From NCBI RefSeq assembly GCF_001612965.1, contig NZ_BDBL01000026.1:62001-126000 (forward strand): a stretch of 64,000 bases of DNA. Reading direction: 5' to 3'. This stretch comes from Nocardia kruczakiae NBRC 101016. Its GTDB lineage: Bacteria; Actinomycetota; Actinomycetes; Mycobacteriales; Mycobacteriaceae. Of the stretch, positions 1-6,127 are shown one piece after another (the stretch's first letter is position 1; the number at the start of each line of letters is the position of its first letter). Below the pieces are notes generated by a model. The model did not search any database, was not told where the DNA came from, and worked only from the letters and a program-made list of their open reading frames with translations. Both the position numbers and the translations under genes were made by a program.

Positions 1-176
1 GCGCGGCGGGCCGCCGTCGCGAGCCGCTCACCGCGGCCGAGCAGCACACCCGGCAGGGCGAGCTCGCCGGCGAACGGATCCCATTGCCGGGGCGCCACCC
101 CGAAGGTGACGGTCGTGTCGTCGGCGCCGAATCGGAGCGCGACGACATCGAGCGATACGGCGGATTGCTGCTCCAC
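1..176 (-). CDS. Nudix-family regulator (NrtR-like), N-terminal part only
   Basis: The gene runs off the left edge, so about 58 codons are visible. The GTG at 176 is the only usable start because a stop codon lies four codons upstream in frame. It follows the stop of the PurA-like gene by 9 nt, so the two are almost certainly cotranscribed. The visible protein begins VEQQSAVSLDVVALRFG and continues with DPFAGELALPGVLLGRGE, ending in an AARR stretch. This is the arrangement of the Nudix fold in NrtR-type proteins (PFAGxWALPGGFxxxGE, then AARREL). The first glycine of the Nudix box is replaced by valine, and degenerate boxes are common in NrtR-type regulators that sense ADP-ribose or NAD-related ligands rather than hydrolyse them. 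The winged-helix C-terminus expected of a regulator is outside the window, so a plain Nudix hydrolase is not excluded. Confidence 0.7.
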   Translation of the reverse strand, partial: MEQQSAVSLDVVALRFGADDTTVTFGVAPRQWDPFAGELALPGVLLGRGERLATAARR

Positions 177-185
177 GGCGAACCA

Positions 186-1448
186 TCATGCCGCAGCGGC
201 GACCCGGGCCACGCGATCGGCACGATCGGGCCCGTGCCCGGTCAGCACCACCGGTGCTCCGAGCCGGTGTTCGAGGTATTCCGGTACCTCCGCGGGCAGC
301 GCCACAAGATCGGGGGTGCTGCGCGCGACGAGGCCGGTCAGCCGGCGCTGATGGTCCAGATCCCGCCAGGGACCGCAATCGAGCCGGTCCCGATATCCGT
401 CCGGGGTGAAATAGCCTGCGACGGTGCGCATATCGTCACGACCGGCCACGAGATCCAGATGGTTGATGGCGAGCGCGTCGATTCCCCCGCACGCTTCCAC
501 GGCGTAGCGCAGCAGAACCAGATCCAGATGCCCGACGCGGAAGACACCCTGATACGGGCCGGTGGCGTTGTGCGGCTCCGGGATCGACAATGCCGCATCC
601 TCGGTCGGAAAGGGGCCCGCGCCGTGGCGAGTCTGGTACGCGCGTGTCACTCCGAGTACCGTGCCCGGTTCCCCGATGCGCGCCAGCATGGCGCGGGCAT
701 GGCGGGGCTCCACCGTCGACCAGGTGGTGTAGGGATGCAGGCCCCGCCATTCGTCGAGCAGTACGCCCTGGGCGCCCTCGAAGATCAGCCGGCCCGCGGC
801 GGCGAATACCGCGAGTTGCTCACCCGGCACCAGCGCCACCGACCGCGCGAATTCCGTATAGGCCTCGATCAGGGCATCGATCGGTTCGTAGCCGTGCTGC
901 CCGCCGGCCAGCAGCGGTGCGAAGTGCCGCTCCAGCGCGATCAGTTTGCGGCGCAGGATATCCGGAGTGCGGCAGTCCCGGATCCTGGGCGCATCGTGCT
1001 CGAGGGCGTAGCGCACGGTCTCCCCGATGCCCATCCCGCAGGAACCGTGCCGGGCGGTACCCCGCGCATCCTCCCGGCAGCGGTTGGCGGCTCCGTGGAT
1101 CGGAGTGGTCAGCAGCGCCCGCTCGTCGACGAAGATCGATCCCAGCGGATCGGCGACGCCCAGCGCGGTCAGCGCTTCGGCCTCGGCCGCCAGGGCGATC
1201 GGATCCACGAGCACGTGCCGCGACAGCACTGTCGGCACGCCCGACAGCGTGCCCGATCCGAACTGCCGGAAGGTGTGTCGGCGGCCGTCGGCGATCACGG
1301 TGTGCGCGGCCTGCGCGCCGCCGTTGAAGCGCACGACGGCCGCGACGTCCAAGCCGGCCTGTGGCGAGCACAGCCAATCCACGGTGGCGCCTTTCCCGGC
1401 GTCACCGAATCCCAGATCGACCACGATCACATGCCGGTCGCCGAACAT
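186..1448 (-). CDS. divergent adenylosuccinate synthetase paralogue (PurA-like)
   Basis: The 420-residue protein has the PurA fold. PurA joins IMP and aspartate using GTP. The P-loop at residues 15-20 is GDAGKG: the catalytic Asp is kept, but the following Glu of GDEGKG is Ala. The second catalytic His is kept at residue 49 within GGAQAAHT (canonical GGHNAGHT). FEGAQGxLLD, the HPYTT segment, TRxGAGPFPTE and TGxGPDR are all present. The aspartate-binding loop, normally rich in consecutive arginines after TTG, reads NATGPYQGVFRVG, and the guanine-specificity motif TKLD is NHLD. These changes suggest a different acceptor or nucleotide rather than housekeeping purine synthesis. An AAGGG ribosome site lies 8 nt before the ATG. 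It sits between the VWA gene (36-nt gap) and the Nudix gene (9-nt gap). The fold is near certain and the substrate is unknown. Confidence 0.85.
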   Translation of the reverse strand: MFGDRHVIVVDLGFGDAGKGATVDWLCSPQAGLDVAAVVRFNGGAQAAHTVIADGRRHTFRQFGSGTLSGVPTVLSRHVLVDPIALAAEAEALTALGVADPLGSIFVDERALLTTPIHGAANRCREDARGTARHGSCGMGIGETVRYALEHDAPRIRDCRTPDILRRKLIALERHFAPLLAGGQHGYEPIDALIEAYTEFARSVALVPGEQLAVFAAAGRLIFEGAQGVLLDEWRGLHPYTTWSTVEPRHARAMLARIGEPGTVLGVTRAYQTRHGAGPFPTEDAALSIPEPHNATGPYQGVFRVGHLDLVLLRYAVEACGGIDALAINHLDLVAGRDDMRTVAGYFTPDGYRDRLDCGPWRDLDHQRRLTGLVARSTPDLVALPAEVPEYLEHRLGAPVVLTGHGPDRADRVARVAAAA

Positions 1449-1484
1449 GGTGATTTCCCTTCGCTTTTCGAATCGGATTCGCGG

Positions 1485-2468
1485 TCAGAACCGGACGTCG
1501 TCGTCGCCCGGGGTCGCCGCCGGCAGCGCGCCCGCACTGCGGTGACCGCCGGGAGTACCGATCGGGGCCAGTGCCTTACCGACGACGTCGGCGGCGTCGG
1601 CGGACCCGATATCGCGCAGATCGGCCAGCCCGGCACCCAGGTCGACGCGATCCTCGCCGATGCCGATGGTCAGGGCGATGAGTTCGCATACCGCCGCCGG
1701 ATCGTCCAGGCGCAGGACCCGCTCCCCGAGCACTCCCCGCCAGTGCTCGAAGATCTCCGGATCGGTGTAGTAGTGGGATTGATTCGGCAGGATGTAGTAC
1801 ACATGCCACCGATCGGCCAGCTCGCGGTAGATCGAGGGAACCGAAATGTCTTGGTGCACATCGTCGCCGATCACCCGGCGCACGTGCCCGGCGGCGAGGC
1901 GCGGCTTGTTCAGCTCGTCGCCCACGATGAACAGATATCCCTTGCGCCCGCGCTTGTCCCACGCGTCGGTCGCCGTGTGCCGAGCCATGAAATACGCTGC
2001 CAGCTCATAACTTTCGGATTTCTGTCCGCCCCCGCCGCCTTCGAGCAGAATCAGCCGCAACTGTTCGTCCATCCGATTGTCGGATTCGAACTGCCCGATC
2101 TGCAGCGGCACCCGATCACAGTCGGCATCGCCGATCCCGCCGAAGAGAATCTGCGGATCCTCGGCGTACCCCTTGCGCTGCAGCAGACCGTGCAGGGTAG
2201 CCAGTTTCTCCTGCATGATGCGCGGGACCCGCCCCATCGACCCGGTGACGTCGAACAGCACCGCGATCGGCAGCGAGGCCCCGTGCTCGGCGGAGTCGCG
2301 CGATTCGCGCAGTCCGACGCCGAAGGGGTCGAGCAGCGGATGGGCGACCCATTCCGTATAGGGCTTGGCCCGCATGTCGACGGTATAGCCGAAGTCGTCG
2401 AGTCCGCGGGCGGCGCGGAAGGTGCGGGCGGCGTCGTAGGCGCTGTCGTCCCACTGTCCGTATCCCAT
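1485..2468 (-). CDS. VWA-domain protein of the PurA-like cassette
   Basis: The start is the ATG at 2468, preceded by AAAGGA at good spacing. The reading frame is open much further upstream but that part overlaps the next gene. The 327-residue product begins MGYGQWDD and has an N-terminal segment of about 65 residues. A von Willebrand A domain follows, with the metal-ion-dependent adhesion motif DVTGSM at residues 73-78. A glycine run (GGGGGQKSES) and a later VGDELNKP segment follow the VWA strand order. There is no signal peptide or membrane segment, so it should act in the cytoplasm, probably as an Mg-dependent scaffold for a protein complex. It lies 5 nt downstream of the J/pseudokinase gene and 36 nt upstream of the PurA-like gene, indicating joint expression. 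The C-terminus is acidic (DDDVRF). No specific family function is recognised. Confidence 0.85.
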   Translation of the reverse strand: MGYGQWDDSAYDAARTFRAARGLDDFGYTVDMRAKPYTEWVAHPLLDPFGVGLRESRDSAEHGASLPIAVLFDVTGSMGRVPRIMQEKLATLHGLLQRKGYAEDPQILFGGIGDADCDRVPLQIGQFESDNRMDEQLRLILLEGGGGGQKSESYELAAYFMARHTATDAWDKRGRKGYLFIVGDELNKPRLAAGHVRRVIGDDVHQDISVPSIYRELADRWHVYYILPNQSHYYTDPEIFEHWRGVLGERVLRLDDPAAVCELIALTIGIGEDRVDLGAGLADLRDIGSADAADVVGKALAPIGTPGGHRSAGALPAATPGDDDVRF

Positions 2469-2473
2469 GGTGA

Positions 2474-3490
2474 TCACTGTCCTTTCGGTAGTTCGAACGG
2501 CCGGAAGCGGCGGGCGCCGTACAGCCGGTCGAGCAGGTCGTCGAATTCGTCGAGCAGGGTGCGGGCGTCGGGCCGCAGCCTCGGTGCCGATTGCAGACAT
2601 CCCTCGGCGAAGGCGCGCATCGGCGCGGGCGCGCGGGCGCCGAGCATGGTGAGCAGTAGCCGGTGGGCCAGATACACATCGGTGCGCGGGCAGACCCCGG
2701 TGCCGATGTCGGGCGGATAGTCGATCGAGGCCGGCGTGGCCACGGGCACCCGCCCGGGCCGGGTGGCGAACGACCAGCCGACCAGCACCACCCCGTGCAG
2801 CCGCGGATGGATGAGCACGTTCTCCGCGGAGACCGCGGTGTGCACCCAGTGCGCGGCCGCGGCACCGGCCAGGCAGCGCAGCAGCCGCCGGTGCATCCAG
2901 GCGTAGTCGCGCGGGTCGAGCCCTCCCGGAAAGGCGGCGCGGACCTGGGCCAGCGTCACGAACCCGTCGGTCAGCGCATCGAGCACATTGATCGCGCGCA
3001 CCTCGCCGGTTTCGATGTCGGTGCGGTCGACGGTGTCGATCAGGCGCGGAAAGTACGGCGCGAGCCACTCGTGCTCCCCGGCGAGCGCGGCGATATCCGT
3101 CAACGCGTTCCGCTCGTTCGCCAGCAGCGAATTCGCGGCCGGGCGCCGTGCGATCTTCACCACCGCGGCCGAATCGGTGCGGTACACGTCCGCGACGGAA
3201 CCGCGGGCATGCATCGCATCGAGGCGATACCGCCCCCGCACACCACACACCTCGAAGGCCCGCCCGGCCGTGAGCCAGCTCCGGTACAGCTCACCGAGGC
3301 GAACGAATGCCGCAGTGGCCCCCTCGGCCTCGGCAGCGGGCACCCGATCCGGATGCAGCGCGGCGGCCAGCCGCAGATACGTCCGATGCGCGGTGCGGCG
3401 AGTGGCCGAATCCGTTGTCGCCGTGCCGAACAGGTCTTCCGCGCGTCGCACCTCCCTGATGGCCGCCGCGGCCTCTCGCGCTGTCGTCAT
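2474..3490 (-). CDS. J-domain-like plus pseudokinase protein
   Basis: The 338-residue protein has two parts. The N-terminus (about residues 10-75) is helical and carries an HPD tripeptide at 46-48 within LAAALHPDR, the hallmark of DnaJ-type domains that stimulate Hsp70. From about residue 80 it resembles a protein kinase: a VVK lysine at 112 and an ANER glutamate at 126 match the beta-3 Lys and alpha-C Glu. The catalytic loop, however, is HTAVSAENVLI, where the Asp of HRD is Ala, and the DFG position reads VGW. The kinase domain is therefore predicted to be inactive, a pseudokinase that may bind nucleotide or a partner. No Shine-Dalgarno sequence precedes the ATG. A TAGACT element lies 6 nt upstream, which suggests a leaderless transcript. 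It is the first gene of the minus-strand cassette, and two palindromes sit directly upstream. Confidence 0.8.
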   Translation of the reverse strand: MTTAREAAAAIREVRRAEDLFGTATTDSATRRTAHRTYLRLAAALHPDRVPAAEAEGATAAFVRLGELYRSWLTAGRAFEVCGVRGRYRLDAMHARGSVADVYRTDSAAVVKIARRPAANSLLANERNALTDIAALAGEHEWLAPYFPRLIDTVDRTDIETGEVRAINVLDALTDGFVTLAQVRAAFPGGLDPRDYAWMHRRLLRCLAGAAAAHWVHTAVSAENVLIHPRLHGVVLVGWSFATRPGRVPVATPASIDYPPDIGTGVCPRTDVYLAHRLLLTMLGARAPAPMRAFAEGCLQSAPRLRPDARTLLDEFDDLLDRLYGARRFRPFELPKGQ

Positions 3491-3492
3491 AC

Positions 3493-3513
3493 TTTTAGTC
3501 TATACGACTAAAA
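3493..3513. promoter_or_regulatory. operator palindrome 1 of the PurA-like cassette
   Basis: Perfect inverted repeat TTTTAGTC-TATAC-GACTAAAA, beginning 2 nt upstream of the first cassette gene and overlapping its likely -10 region. Its position suits a repressor. The Nudix gene at the end of the cassette is the obvious candidate regulator, but that is inferred. Confidence 0.75.
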
Positions 3514-3539
3514 CATGGGGAACCAGACCTTCGGCCAAC

Positions 3540-3560
3540 TTTTAGTCAAACCCACTAAAA
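3540..3560. promoter_or_regulatory. operator palindrome 2 of the PurA-like cassette
   Basis: Second copy of the 21-bp element, TTTTAGTC-AAACC-CACTAAAA, with one mismatch in the right arm. Its centre is 47 bp from that of the first copy. The repetition of an AT-rich palindrome in otherwise very GC-rich DNA makes chance unlikely. The spacing suggests cooperative binding or one site per promoter of the divergent transcripts. Confidence 0.7.
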
Positions 3561-3731
3561 CTCGTCGCCAGTGGCCCCCGACCACCACGGATGAGCCGTT
3601 TCGCAGGCGCTCGCGCGCACCGACGATCACCCGGACCGGCCCCACTGTGACCGATGACACGTCTCGGTCCGGGGGTGGAGTTCACGCAATTCACATGGCA
3701 CGCGGCACGGTGGGTCAGCCATGATGGGGGT

Positions 3732-5075
3732 GTGTCTGAGATTGTGCGCCGTAGCTCATCCCGCAACGCCAAGTTGGCGAAGATTCCACTCGGTATCGCG
3801 GGACGGGCCGCTGTGGGGTTCGGCCGCAAACTCGCCGGCGGCGACAAGAGCGAGATCAATGCGGAGTTGAATCAGAAGGCCGCCGAGCAGATCTTCTCCG
3901 TTCTCGGCGAGCTCAAGGGCGGCGCAATGAAATTCGGGCAGGCGCTGTCGGTGATGGAGGCCGCCGTACCCGAGGAGTTCGGCGAGCACTATCGCGAGGC
4001 GCTGACCAAACTGCAGGCCGCCGCCCCGCCGCTGCCGGCCGCCGCGGTGCACCGCGTGCTGGACCAACAGCTGGGCACGGCGTGGCGCAAGCGCTTCCGC
4101 TCCTTCGACGACGCCCCCACCGCCTCGGCCAGTATCGGACAGGTGCACAAGGCCGAATGGTCCGACGGCCGCACGGTGGCGGTGAAGGTCCAGTACCCCG
4201 GCGCCGACGAGGCACTGCGCGCGGACCTCAAGACCCTCAATCGGATGGCCGGCATGATCGGCGCCGTCGTCCCCGGCGCCGACGTCAAACCCATCCTCGC
4301 CGAGATCACCGAACGGACCGAGGAAGAGCTCGACTACCGCACCGAGGCCGCCAACCAGCGCCGTTTCGCCAAGGCCTTCGACGGCCACCCGCGGTTCCTG
4401 GTACCGAAGGTGGTGGCCGGGGCGCCGAAGGTGATCGTCACCGAATGGCTCGACGGCACCGCGGTGTCCAAGATCATCAAGCGCGGGCAGGAGGATCCGG
4501 CGGGCACGGTCGAGCTGCGCAACCGCGTGGCAACGCTGATGGGTGAATTCCACTTCTCCTCCCCCGCCCTGGCGGGACTGCTGCATGCGGACCCGCACCC
4601 CGGCAATTTCATGATGCTCGACGACGGCCGGTTGGCGGTGCTGGATTTCGGCGCCTGCGCACCGCTGCCCGACGGGTTCCCGCCGGTACTCGGCCAGATG
4701 GTGGCGATGGCGGTCGAGGATCGGTTCGAGGAACTGACCGATCTGATGTACAGCAACGGCTGGGTGATTCCCGGCCGCACCGTCACACATGCGGAGATCG
4801 CCGACTATCTGCGCCCGTTCACCGATCCCATCCGCGAGGATTCGTTCCACTTCACCCGCAAGTGGATGCAGCGCGTGGCGGGCAAGGCCACCGATGTGAG
4901 CCGCCCGGAGATGAAAACCGGTATGTCACTGCAACTTCCGGCCGAACACATCATGGTGTTCCGGGTGCTGATGGGTTCGATCGGCATCTGCGCACAGCTC
5001 GACGCCGAGGTGCCGTTCATGAAGCTGATGCACGACTGGGTGCCGGGCTACGCCGAATACCGCAGCGCCAGTTGA
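3732..5075 (+). CDS. ABC1/AarF (UbiB) family atypical kinase
   Basis: 447-residue member of the ABC1/ADCK/UbiB family, the homologue by order and sequence of M. tuberculosis Rv3197. The family signature KxGQ appears as MKFGQALSVM, followed by the alanine-rich nucleotide loop ASASIGQVHKA, the lysine VAVKVQYPG, the catalytic loop HADPHPGNF and the DFG motif LAVLDFGA. These proteins are ATPases or atypical kinases usually tied to isoprenoid-quinone or lipid metabolism. In mycobacteria the homologue lies beside whiB7 and has been linked to intrinsic drug tolerance, although its substrate is unknown. The GTG at 3732 is chosen as start because it gives the usual N-terminus (VSEIVRRSSSRNAK). Upstream ATG codons in frame give an unusual tail. 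A strong hairpin follows the stop. Confidence 0.9.
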   Translation: MSEIVRRSSSRNAKLAKIPLGIAGRAAVGFGRKLAGGDKSEINAELNQKAAEQIFSVLGELKGGAMKFGQALSVMEAAVPEEFGEHYREALTKLQAAAPPLPAAAVHRVLDQQLGTAWRKRFRSFDDAPTASASIGQVHKAEWSDGRTVAVKVQYPGADEALRADLKTLNRMAGMIGAVVPGADVKPILAEITERTEEELDYRTEAANQRRFAKAFDGHPRFLVPKVVAGAPKVIVTEWLDGTAVSKIIKRGQEDPAGTVELRNRVATLMGEFHFSSPALAGLLHADPHPGNFMMLDDGRLAVLDFGACAPLPDGFPPVLGQMVAMAVEDRFEELTDLMYSNGWVIPGRTVTHAEIADYLRPFTDPIREDSFHFTRKWMQRVAGKATDVSRPEMKTGMSLQLPAEHIMVFRVLMGSIGICAQLDAEVPFMKLMHDWVPGYAEYRSAS

Positions 5076-5104
5076 TCCTTCGCCCCGCCGGGCGCCGATA
5101 TGGG

Positions 5105-5140
5105 ACAAGCCCCGCATCCGACATCGGATGCGGGGCTTGT
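5105..5140. terminator. bidirectional intrinsic terminator hairpin
   Basis: Perfect 17-bp inverted repeat with a 2-nt centre: ACAAGCCCCGCATCCGA, CA, then its exact complement. It lies between the converging ABC1 kinase gene (+) and whiB7 (-), so it can end both transcripts. The U-tract is poor, as is common in actinobacteria. Confidence 0.85.
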
Positions 5141-5195
5141 TCGTGTTCCCAGAAGTGGCCGAGGCGGATCCGCGCTCGGCCCGAACCGGCGCCGA

Positions 5196-5507
5196 TCACG
5201 CCAGTGCGACCTTCCGCGGGCGGCCGCGCGGCCGCTTGCGGGCGATCACGACGCCCTGTTCGAAGATTTCGCCACCCCAGACACCCCAGGGTTCACCGCG
5301 ATCCAGGGCGGCAGCGAGGCAGCCCTTGCGGATCGGGCAGGAAGCGCACAGTGTCTTGGCCTCTTCCAGCTGGGTGGGGCTTTCGGCGAACCACAGGTCC
5401 GGGTCACCGACTCGGCAGGGCAGTGCGAGCGCGACACCGCGGGTGCGGGCCGGCCTCGAGGCCTGGGTCGATCGGCATGTCACGCGAGTAGCGGTCGCGG
5501 TGGACAC
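5196..5507 (-). CDS. whiB7: WhiB7, Fe-S transcriptional activator of intrinsic antibiotic resistance
   Basis: 103-residue WhiB protein. The [4Fe-4S] ligands are Cys31, Cys54, Cys57 and Cys63 (C-x22-C-x2-C-x5-C), followed by the GVWGGE turn at about 75-80 that contacts the housekeeping sigma factor. A C-terminal AT-hook, RGRPR at 94-98, distinguishes WhiB7 from other WhiB proteins. An extra Cys at 11 is present. WhiB7 binds AT-rich DNA just upstream of the -35 element and activates resistance genes when ribosomes stall on antibiotics. Translation starts at GTG 5507, with GAAGGAG 7 nt upstream. The gene is preceded by a long leader containing an upstream ORF and a terminator, each listed separately. 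Position beside the ABC1 kinase and uvrD2 is the same as in M. tuberculosis. Confidence 0.95.
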   Translation of the reverse strand: MSTATATRVTCRSTQASRPARTRGVALALPCRVGDPDLWFAESPTQLEEAKTLCASCPIRKGCLAAALDRGEPWGVWGGEIFEQGVVIARKRPRGRPRKVALA

Positions 5508-5551
5508 GTCTTGCTCCTTCAGCTCGTGCAGCGGTCGTTTCGTTGTCTTCC

Positions 5552-5606
5552 GCGAAACCGGTGCCGGTGGCTGGAGGCCGAAAAAGAACTGTGGCCACGG
5601 TTTCGC
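5552..5606 (-). promoter_or_regulatory. antiterminator pairing in the whiB7 leader
   Basis: GCGAAACCG, in the loop and 3' arm of the terminator, is exactly complementary to CGGTTTCGC 38 nt further downstream. This 9-bp pairing uses bases of the terminator's 3' arm, so the two structures exclude each other. That is the architecture expected of a ribosome-controlled attenuator. The pairing is seen directly and its use in vivo is inferred. Confidence 0.6.
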
Positions 5607-5625
5607 TTCGGGCGATCCGTGGCCA
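5580..5625 (-). terminator. attenuator terminator in the whiB7 leader
   Basis: Read on the minus strand, TGGCCACGG pairs perfectly with CCGTGGCCA (9 bp, 16-nt loop) and is followed within a few bases by TTCTTTTT, a true U-tract that is rare in this genome. It lies between the stop of the upstream ORF (21 nt before the stem) and the whiB7 start (73 nt after the U-tract), so by default it should stop transcription before whiB7. Confidence 0.8.
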
Positions 5626-5645
5626 GGAGGCTGCGGTAGCTGGTG

Positions 5646-5975
5646 CTACCTGAACCGACTTCGATGTCGGCTACTGATCACGGTCGCTGGGTGTGCATTG
5701 CGGAGGCGGGCTGCCTGCAGATTCGCCGTCATACGATCGGCTTCCACTGCGAAGGCGTGGGCTGCGTCGGTGTGGAAACCGATGTGTGCCTGATGCCAAC
5801 CCCACTCGGACTTGTCTGCGGCAATTGCATATGCGGGCGCTTGCGGTCGAGCACCGATAATGCTTGCGACAGACAGACCGGTCCCCTGCAAGGCGAGGAC
5901 CCCCCGGGAGGCGGACACGACAGAAACCATCGGTGCCACAACGCTTCTCGAAGCGAGAGTCACGATGTTGTTCAT
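5646..5975 (-). CDS. 109-residue upstream ORF in the whiB7 leader
   Basis: The ORF begins MNNIVTLASRSVVAPMVS at ATG 5975 and has a very strong ribosome site (AGGAGGGAGG, 6-7 nt spacing). No family is recognised. The N-terminal half is mildly hydrophobic and the C-terminus is basic (SSRHRSRFR, then TAG). Its stop codon lies 21 nt before the attenuator stem, so a translating ribosome would reach the edge of the terminator. Upstream-ORF-dependent attenuation of whiB7 is established in mycobacteria, but those uORFs are, as I recall, generally shorter. This ORF may serve as the sensing leader peptide, encode a separate small protein, or do both. It is cotranscribed with whiB7 if the terminator is bypassed. 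Confidence 0.65.
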   Translation of the reverse strand: MNNIVTLASRSVVAPMVSVVSASRGVLALQGTGLSVASIIGARPQAPAYAIAADKSEWGWHQAHIGFHTDAAHAFAVEADRMTANLQAARLRNAHPATVISSRHRSRFR

Positions 5976-6051
5976 TTTGTCTACCTCCCTCCTACTCGTT
6001 ATCCGACTGATCACTGTGCGCACCGGAATGCCCTCCCAGCGCGTGATCACC

Positions 6052-6090
6052 ACCCTACGGGTGCGATACACAACCGCACAACCTATTTTT
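6052..6090 (-). promoter_or_regulatory. WhiB7-type autoregulated promoter
   Basis: On the minus strand an AT-rich run AAAAATA (6090-6084) is followed after GG by a -35-like TTGTGC (6081-6076), an 18-bp spacer and TAGGGT (6057-6052). An AT-rich element placed 2-3 bp upstream of the -35 box is the known WhiB7/AT-hook binding arrangement, which suggests that WhiB7 activates its own leader transcript. Confidence 0.55.
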
Positions 6091-6127
6091 CACCTGCGGT
6101 TTTGTCATTCGCGGCACGCTCGCCGAA

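Noticed and set aside
186..1448. PurA paralogue as PurZ of a Z-genome (diaminopurine) phage pathway
   Set aside because: The catalytic Asp in GDAGKG is retained, whereas PurZ changes that position, and no phage, DpoZ, MazZ or DatZ gene is nearby.
84..2720. 878-codon open frame on the plus strand opposite the PurA-like and VWA genes
   Set aside because: It mirrors two well-supported minus-strand genes, has no domain or ribosome site, and reflects high-GC codon bias.
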